From Lentisphaeria bacterium (lineage in GTDB: Bacteria > Verrucomicrobiota > Lentisphaeria > Victivallales > Victivallaceae), in assembly GCA_017508135.1 (NCBI GenBank), contig JAFVZN010000106.1, positions 1 through 48,626 on the forward strand: a stretch of DNA of 48,626 nucleotides, written 5' to 3'. Each line of letters begins with the position of its first letter. Positions within the stretch are counted from its first letter, which is position 1. This document shows, in pieces, positions 1-7,900 of the stretch. The notes under the pieces are model-generated. The model searched no databases. It was given only the letters and a program-made list of their open reading frames with translations, and was not told the DNA's origin. The translations under genes and the position numbers were made by a program.

Positions 1-60
1 CCGCGCAAGCGGCGCACCCCACCACTACTTTGGTCGCCGTCAGGCGACACACACTCCAGT
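1..60 (-). repeat. Dispersed GC-rich palindromic repeat, inverted copy
   Basis: Read on the minus strand, this edge segment matches the start of the repeat island near 32688-32750. It has the same order of blocks: GGAGTGTGTGTCGCC, GGCGACCAA, then TGCGCCGCTTGCGCGG. The blocks contain small hairpins (GCCGC/GCGGC and CGCC/GGCG). The window edge cuts it, so its full length is not visible. No coding potential is evident. Confidence 0.75.
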
Positions 61-144
61 TCTGCTCATAGGCGGTGATATCGCACAGCCGGGCGGGTTT
101 TGCAAGCGAGAAGCGAGGGGAGTGGACTTGCGTCCTCGACCCGA

Positions 145-268
145 GCGGCGAGCGCAGCAAGGCGCGCTCCGGCAAAGCGAGATCACCGCCACTCCCTACT
201 GCGGCGAGCGCAGCAAGGCGCGCTCCGGCAAAGCGAGATCACCGCCCCACCACAGCGAGATCACCGCC
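145..268. repeat. Two 46-bp direct repeats plus a partial third
   Basis: A 46-bp unit starting GCGGCGAGCGCAGCAAGGCG and ending GCGAGATCACCGCC occurs at 145-190 and again at 201-246. The last 14 bases recur alone at 255-268. An inverted fragment (GGCGGTGATATCGC) lies near 71-84. The partial third copy overlaps the stop codon of the SIS-domain gene that ends at 261. The rest of 61-260 shows no gene. Confidence 0.85.
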
Positions 269-1877
269 CCACAAGTATGTGATCCAATGCATACATGACT
301 GCACCGTTGTTTCCCGGCGGCAGCTCCTGCGCCGCTTTGAACAATGCCGTACACGCGGTATGATAATCCACTTTTCCCAGTTCTGAAATCAGGCGGATCG
401 CCCGGTCGATCAGCTTTTTGTTGGATATGGCAACATGGCTCATCCAGTTGCCGCGCACTCTGCCGAGCTTGACCATGGTTCCGGTGGAAATCGTGTTCCA
501 CTGCAGTTTCACCGCCAGATGTTCAAAGATCTTCAGTTTTGTACGCGGCAGTCTGCCGCACGCAGCATCCATCATCCGGAATTTTTTGAAATCCACCGCC
601 TGCACTTTGGCGGCAAACTCCAACTCTGCCGGAACTCCGTTGTAACCGAAGAGGATCGCGGCATCGTGTCCGGTTTCATACCGGCTGGTGAGAAGTTCGT
701 TTCCAACGGGGATCTTTATCAGATCTTCCGCACTGATCTGCGGCGGAGCGTTCACCAGTTTTTCCGGTGCGCGCATGGCGATATAATCCAGCGGTGTCCA
801 CTTTAAACAGCGCAAGTCGCGGTTGCCCAGCGCGCGGCGGATGGCATCGGCACTGGAGTAGAGCGGGTTGCGGACAAACGCCCACGGTTCGGGCATGGTG
901 TCATCATCGATCCGGCGGAACCCCGGCAGCATGAAGGTCGGACTGCGTTCCGTAGTGTCGGTGAAGAGGTCAAGCATATACTCATCGGCAAAATAAGTTA
1001 CTCTGCCGCCGGCGGAGTAGATTTCTGCTTCAAAATCGATGTGTGCGGCAAGTTTTTCCACACAAACATCACTTTCCAGCGCATCCAGCAGCGCGGCGAA
1101 CCCTGCCGCAAACGGGGCAGGGGTGGTGGAATAAATGCGTGCCGCCGCCGTTTCCAGTGCCGCTGAGGCGATGAGCTGTTCGCTGGTCGTTGCCTGCATC
1201 CGGGTGGAACCTGCCAGTGCCATCGGTCCGCAAAAGAGGTCAAGGACGGTTACTTGCGGATTGTCGATCGCCTCCCGGCTCCGCTCCAGATGTTCCCGGA
1301 GCAGTTCAGCCGGGTTGTTGAAAAGCAAAAATGCCTTGCCGCCGTTGCCGGTATGTTCTTTCACCGTTCCGAGAACCGAACTGGTTTCTCCGCCTTCGGT
1401 GATGGCGACCAGCAGATCATCTGCGGTCATTCCCAGATCCCGCACCTGCCGCGCGCCGAATATTGCGTAATCTTCAAATGATTCGACCGATTTTACCAGA
1501 GCATAATCGCCGCCGGTCATAATGCTTTTGACCTGATCGGCGTAACCGGGGCAGGCTTTGCGCCACATCGCTTCCAGAAGTATGCTCAACCGCCCGGTGG
1601 CTCCGCATCCGGAAAAGACCACCGTGTGACCGGAGGTTATGGTTTCGTACACCGCATCGCACAATGCGGTATATTCCGGCGAAAGGAAAACCTTTTCCGC
1701 CATGCGCAGCACGTCACGGTCAACGCTTTGCAGAATGCGTACACCTGCGGTGGTGGAGTTTTTGAATTCCACATCCATCTTTGCGGTCGCCGGATGGGAT
1801 TGTTCTGTCGGCAGAAAACCCAGATGAAACGCGGTTTCATTGAGTTCAAAATTTTTTGCATCGTCAAGGTAAGACAT
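261..1877 (-). CDS. MurQ/GCKR-type double SIS-domain sugar-phosphate protein
   Basis: A 538-residue protein of the N-acetylmuramic acid 6-phosphate etherase / glucokinase regulatory protein superfamily. Visible MurQ-like marks are LPTEQSHPAT near residue 22, the SIS phosphosugar loop GCGATGRL at 90-97 with Glu102, ITEGGETSS, and GSTRMQATTSEQL matching MurQ's GSTRxKAGT. MurQ is about 300 residues. The extra C-terminal half looks like a second SIS module, as in GCKR-type proteins. Family knowledge suggests it cleaves or senses MurNAc-6-P or another sugar 6-phosphate in the cytoplasm; which one cannot be decided here. Start at 1877 is chosen because MSYLDD follows GGGGAGA and longer starts run into the upstream gene's terminator. 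The C-terminus VGR-stop lies in a GC-rich repeat, so it may have been reshaped by repeat insertion. Confidence 0.8.
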   Translation of the reverse strand: MSYLDDAKNFELNETAFHLGFLPTEQSHPATAKMDVEFKNSTTAGVRILQSVDRDVLRMAEKVFLSPEYTALCDAVYETITSGHTVVFSGCGATGRLSILLEAMWRKACPGYADQVKSIMTGGDYALVKSVESFEDYAIFGARQVRDLGMTADDLLVAITEGGETSSVLGTVKEHTGNGGKAFLLFNNPAELLREHLERSREAIDNPQVTVLDLFCGPMALAGSTRMQATTSEQLIASAALETAAARIYSTTPAPFAAGFAALLDALESDVCVEKLAAHIDFEAEIYSAGGRVTYFADEYMLDLFTDTTERSPTFMLPGFRRIDDDTMPEPWAFVRNPLYSSADAIRRALGNRDLRCLKWTPLDYIAMRAPEKLVNAPPQISAEDLIKIPVGNELLTSRYETGHDAAILFGYNGVPAELEFAAKVQAVDFKKFRMMDAACGRLPRTKLKIFEHLAVKLQWNTISTGTMVKLGRVRGNWMSHVAISNKKLIDRAIRLISELGKVDYHTACTALFKAAQELPPGNNGAVMYALDHILVGR

Positions 1878-1902
1878 GATATATACTCTTTCTCCCCGGA
1901 AT

Positions 1903-1929
1903 AAAAACGGGCAGGAATGCTCCTGCCCG
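1903..1929 (-). terminator. Rho-independent terminator of the giant gene
   Basis: A perfect 9-bp stem (CGGGCAGGA / TCCTGCCCG) with a 4-base loop is followed on the minus strand by TTTTTATT. It sits 16 bp after the giant gene's stop and only 26 bp before the start of the SIS-domain gene. That gene therefore needs read-through or a promoter upstream of the hairpin. Confidence 0.9.
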
Positions 1930-1944
1930 GTATATGGTTTCAAC

Positions 1945-4900
1945 TTACTTGCAGTTGAAGGTGATCGCAAACGCCGTATCTCCGGTCTTGCTGTCAGCAC
2001 TCTTGATCTGGAGGTAGTAATCCGTATCCGCCAGCAGAATGTTTTTGGAAACATACTCGCCGAGAGCCGCATCGAAGGTCAACGCCACCGACTTGCCGTT
2101 GACATCCGCCAGCGTCAATGTGATATCCTTGTCGAGCAGAGCTTCGATGGTCGCTTCATTGCTGCCCTGGAAGACGAGAACGCCGTTTTCATCCGTGCGG
2201 ATCTTGAAGACGTCGACCGCATCACCGAAACCGACCCAGTTTTCGATCAGTTCGTTGTTGGAGTAACGGACTGCGGCAGTATCGTTGGCAACCAGTTTCC
2301 ACGTGTCATCGACACTGCTGAAGGTGGATTTGCCTTCGCTGTTAACGCGAACCGAGTTGTTTTCCATCGAAAGTTCATACTGTGAAGCACTGTTTTTGGT
2401 GCTGCTTTCCAGTTTGATGTAGTAAGTTCCGGCGGCGAGTTCCCGCGCCAGTGTCATATCCGCGACACCGGCTTTACCGGAAACCTTCTGCAGCTGCTTG
2501 AAGTTGCCCTTGGCATCCTGCGTACCGATGGAGAAGGTGATCGTTCCGCTGGTTCCGGCAAGGTCAAACATATAGAACCCGCTGGATTCAACAACGATCT
2601 GATAGAAGTCCACCATGTCATCTTTGGTAGTGCCGGTGTTCCACACGGCACTGCTGACGGTGCTGTCGACACTCAGTTTTGTGGCTTTGGCAACAGTGTT
2701 GTCGGCAGTGTCATAATCTTCAAACTTCCAGTTGTTGATGCTGACGGAGTAATCCGTGACTGCACCTTTGTCCGCCTTGGGAGAGACGACTTCGAGCAGA
2801 TAGCTGCCGTTGTCGAGCAGATAGCTGTTGAGGATATCCGCATTCTTGGCGTTGACGGTGAAGCTCTTGATCTTGGTGTTGCTTTCATCGCCGATCCGGT
2901 AGAGCGTGACGGTGATATCTCCTTCGTTATCGCCGAGGGCGAATGTGATATCCGTAGCATCGGTACCGTTGACAGTGAACTTGCAGTAATCAGCGGCATC
3001 ACCGAAACCGACCCAACCGGCGGCGTTGACGTAGCTGTTACCATCGATAACGACCGGAGCTTCGGCTGAATCACCGTCGAACTGAGATTTGACGGTCTGT
3101 TCCAGCGTAACGGTGTAGGAGGTATCTTTCATACCCTTGCCGTCGGCGACCTGGACAGAAACGAAGTATTCACTGCCGGAATTGAGCATCAAACCGGTCA
3201 GCGCACCGGCTTTCGCCTGCGTGGCGGAGACGGTCTTGATCGCTTTGGAGATACCGTCGACCATTTCGTAAACGGTGAGTTTGGCATTGTTGTCAGCGAC
3301 GTTCAACGTGATGTCGTAGATGCCGGTACCGTTGACCAAATCGATCTTGGCGAAGTCGATAACGTCACCGAGACCGGTCCAGCCGCTGTATTCGGAACTG
3401 AAAGTCGGCAGAGTTTCGCTGATGCCGTCATCGTCCATGGCGACTTCACCGTTGCGGTCGATGAGGGTCAAATCGTAAGCGGAATCCTTGGATTTGCTGG
3501 TTCCTTCGAGTTTGACGATGTACTCTCCGGGAGTGGTGAACTCATAGGTGATCGCGGCGGCGGTGCTGTTGGCAGCCGGAGTCAAATTGGCGACCGCTTT
3601 GCCGGTGACGGGATCGATAACGGAGAACTTGACGGCATTGCCGTTGACATTATCAAGTGCGAAGGTGTAGAAACCGGCTTCTCCGATGGTGAGGACGTAA
3701 GAATCGACCTTATCCGCAGGACCGACCTTGCCGGACTTGGTTTCTCCGGCACTCAGCGCGCCGAGGCTCTGGGAGTTGAGAACCAGATCATAGCTGCTGC
3801 TCTGTCCTTTGGCGGTACCGGTGGCGGTAACTTCGACAAAGTAATCGTCTCCGGCGATGAGGGTCATGCCGCTGAGGGCACCGCTGTTCTTTCCGGCGGT
3901 GAGGGTGAGCGTTCCCATTTTCTTTTGGGCGGCATCATAAACGGTGACCTTGACCGGATTGTCGGCATTGCCCGCCACGAGATCGTAGATACCGCTTTCC
4001 GTGACCGTGATCTTGCGGTAATCGGTGGCATCACCCATACCGACCCAGTCGGAAACAGGAACACCGACACTCAATTCCGGCGCGCCGGAGCGGTCATCAT
4101 CGGCGTGGTTGAATCCGGAAATGCTGTTGTTCTGTTCCAGTTTGAACGTGTAATCGGAGTTGGCGGTCTTGCCGTTTGCACTGATCTGGATGATAAAGCT
4201 GCTGTTTGCGGCGGTGACCTCTTCGGCGGTGAACTCGCGGGAGAGGACGAGACCGTTGGCATTTGCCGTTCCGGTGACGTTGGCAAGTTTGACGGTTTTG
4301 CCGCTTTCGGCATCGACATAACTGATGGCAACGGCGATGTTGTTACCGTTGATATTCTCCAGCGTGAAGGTGTAGAGACCGGCTTCGGTGAGGTTGAAGC
4401 TGTAATAATCACTGGCATCACCCATGCCGACCCAGCCGCCAACAGTTCCGTTCAGCGCGACGGCATCGGCGGGCGTATCTGCGCCGGTATCGGGCAGTGC
4501 CAGCTTGTCGGCGATGTTGTAACCGTTGACGTTGATAACATAGTCGCTGTTGAGAGCTTTGGCGGCTCCGGTGGCGGTGACTTCGATGAAGTAAGTTCCG
4601 CCCTTGTCGCCCTTGAGGTAGAGAGAACCGGTGGCGATATCGGCAGCCGTGTTGGCGAGTGTGATGCTCTTGACGGAGCGGAAGCTCTTGGGATTGCCTT
4701 CGGCATCGACTGCGGTCAGCTCATAGATGGTAAGTTTCAACGCTTCATCCGAACCGAGATCGTGGCTGACGGTGAAGTTGTAAACTCCGCCATTTTTGCC
4801 GACTTCGAGACGGTGGAAATCGGTGGCATCGCCGAAACCGACCCAACCGGCGGTTTTTGCGCTGATTTCCGGCGTATCATTGTTCCGCAGATCATCGGCG

Positions 4901-7900
4901 GTGGTGGCGGCGGTGTAGCTTTCGGTCTGTTTGACGTTGACTTCATAGCTGGAACCGAGAGCCTTGCTGCTGCCGGGGGTGACCGCCATGACATACTCTT
5001 TGTTCATGTCGAGGAGCAGTTCTTTGGTGGAAACGCCGTTGAAGCTGCTCTGGTTGGCGGTGACGGAACCCAGGCTCTTGAGTTTTTTGCCGTTATCCAA
5101 CACTTCATAGATGGTAAGTTTGGTGGAAAGCGCGACATCGCTCAAGGTGAAAACGTATTTACCGGAAGCGATGAGGTCAAGGATCTGATAATCTGCCGTA
5201 TCGCCGTAACCGACCCAGTTTTTGGTGGTGGCGAACGCACCGTCGATATTGAAAATATGGTCATTTTCGCGGGCGAGATCAACCGTATCGTCACCGTTGT
5301 AACTGTCAAGTCCGGTCTTGTCGAGGACGAACTCATAACTGGAAACGTTGGCATCGGACTTGGTATTCACCACCTGGAAAGTGTAGGTGGTATTGGAGTT
5401 GAGCAGCAGTTCGCTGAAGATACGTCCGGTATTACTGATGGTGTAGCTCTTCCAGGCTTTGGAGGAGTTTCCTTCATAAATGTTGAGTTTGACGCTCTTG
5501 TTATTGCCGATGCTGATATCGAGATCATCGGCGGTCAAGGTCAACGCCATGCTGTTGGTGGTCTTGATGCAGAAGGTATCGGCGGTATCGCCCTGACCGA
5601 CGGTATCGGCGACGATGAGGCGGCCGTTTGCATCGAAGGACTTGGTAACATCTGTCGCCTGTCCGGATTTGATGGAATCGCCGTACTTGTCGAAGATGGG
5701 TTTGACGGTAACGACTTCATCGTTGGGCCATTCGATACCTTCGTTGCCCTGAGTGTCGACTGCATAGATGCGGAACTCGTAACCGTCGGAACCTTCGGGG
5801 ATACCCTTGAGGATATACTCCGTATCTTTAACTTTTTTAGGATCCTCCCAAGTCGCGGAACCCCTCTTGCGGAACTGGACGACATAATGGTCGATGCCGT
5901 AAGCATCGGAAGCGGCTTCCCAGCGGATGACGAGGTTACAGAATTTATCGTCACCGGCGTTGTCCGGAACGGCGAAATATTCAGTCACGGCAACGCGGCT
6001 GGGGCGGGTGGTATCGAGGATGAATTCGACCTTTTCGCTTTCGGCTTTGTTTCCGGAGGCATCGAAACCGGTGACGGAGAGTTTGTAAGTTCCGTCACTG
6101 ATGGAAACGGTGCTGAGGAAGCGGCGCAGATCGGAGATGGTCAGCGTGCTGCCGGAGATGGAAACACTGTTGGCGATATCGGTACCGAGTTTGTTTTCCA
6201 GATCGAGGGTATCGGCGGTAAAGAGCAGAGTTTTGCCCTTTTCGTCATAAACGTTGACCGCGTATTTGTAGATACCCAACGGGGTATCGGCATCGGTCCA
6301 GGAGACGGCGATAACGCCGGAGTGGACACCGTCGGACATATCGGAGGTATCGACTTTGACGTTGGTGGGGGCGGCGAGTTTGGTATCCAGAACGATGTAC
6401 TTGTCATACTTGTTCTTGAACTCAAAGCTCTGGACATCGCCCTTGCGGTCACTGGAAGCGTTGTACTGGGTGTCGTATGCTTCGACGGTCCAGTAGACGG
6501 TCTTCATATCTTCAAAAATGCTCACCGGGCGGCCGGTGGTATCGCCGCTGAATACCATATACTTTTCACCGGCGGTGGTGGTCCAGAAGGTGTAAGTATT
6601 GGCATCCGGGGAAAGATTTTTGTCGGCGGAAACGGTAACTTTGTAGATGACACCGGAGTCATCCTTGAAGCTGTCGCTCCAGCTGAGGGTGACGGTGGCA
6701 TCGGAAAGGATGGTGGCGACGACTTTTTCGGTGACTTCGACCTTGGGTTGGCCATCTTCCATGACGGGATTGCCCTCTTCATCGAGAACCGGTTTTTCGG
6801 TGACTTCGATAACTTCTTCATAGTTGGCAACGATATCGTGGTTGAACTTGGAGAAGCTGCCGGTGGGGCCTTCGATATCGGTCATGCCGAAGTTGCCGCT
6901 GATGGTATCGGATTTACCGAAGAAGTCATAAGCGACGATCTTGTAATCATAGACCTGCATATCGTAAGCACTGCCGGCGGTCCAGGAGTAATCCAGAACT
7001 TTGTCATCATGGGCGACGGTGTAAACAGCTTCGCCCCACTCTTCGGAACCTTGAGCGCGGACGAAGACGGCGTAATAACGGACACCGAGGTCACCGGCGA
7101 CATCCTGAGCGGCGGTCCAGGAGAGCGTGGGTTTGATGGTGACGACATCGCGTTCGCCATCGTTGACGATCTTGGTTTCGACAGAAACATCGGTCTTGTT
7201 GGAGATGAAGCTGGGGGCACCTTTGTCGGTGATGATGAGGTCGCCGGAAAGGTAGTTGCTGCTCTCGTTGCCGATGTAGTCTTTGGCGTAGATGAAGTAG
7301 GTATACGCGGGATTGGTCAAACCGAGCTGGGCGATGTCGATGGAGTAGCAGATGGCAGCGTTGTTGTGGTTGACCGCAACGGAAGAAACAGCTCCATTGG
7401 CATCGGTGACATCGATATTGGTTCCGATGATATTTCCGTCAGTGAGGATGACCAGATCGCCGTTGGCATCGGCGGTGAAAGATTCACCGTTGACGGTGTA
7501 AACGGCATTGGCGGTGAAACCGGCAAGGGTGATGCGGGTCTGGCAGCTCTTTTCGAGTTCCGCCACGGCGAAGTCGAAGGTCTTTTCAAAGCTCTTGCCG
7601 CCGTTGGTGGAAAGTTTGATGACATAACTGCGGATACCGCTTTCGGCATCGGTGGCACCGTTCCAGATGATGGAACCTTTGAGCGTGGTGCTTTCGAGGA
7701 GGTTTGCCGGGCTGGAGAAGCCGAAGTTCTCTTTGAAAGTGACATCGCCGGTATCGAACAGCGGTTTGGTGATATCGGAATCGAAGGAACCCTGAATGGA
7801 GTTCGTGATATCGACTTCGTTGCCGAAGTAGTCGATCGCGGTGATGTAGTATTTGTAAGAAGCCTTGTTCAAACCGGTGATGACGGCACTGAAATCGAAA

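Noticed and set aside
75-501. Small open frames in the first 500 bp
   Set aside because: They lie in GC-rich repeats or overlap the SIS-domain gene and show no protein-like pattern.
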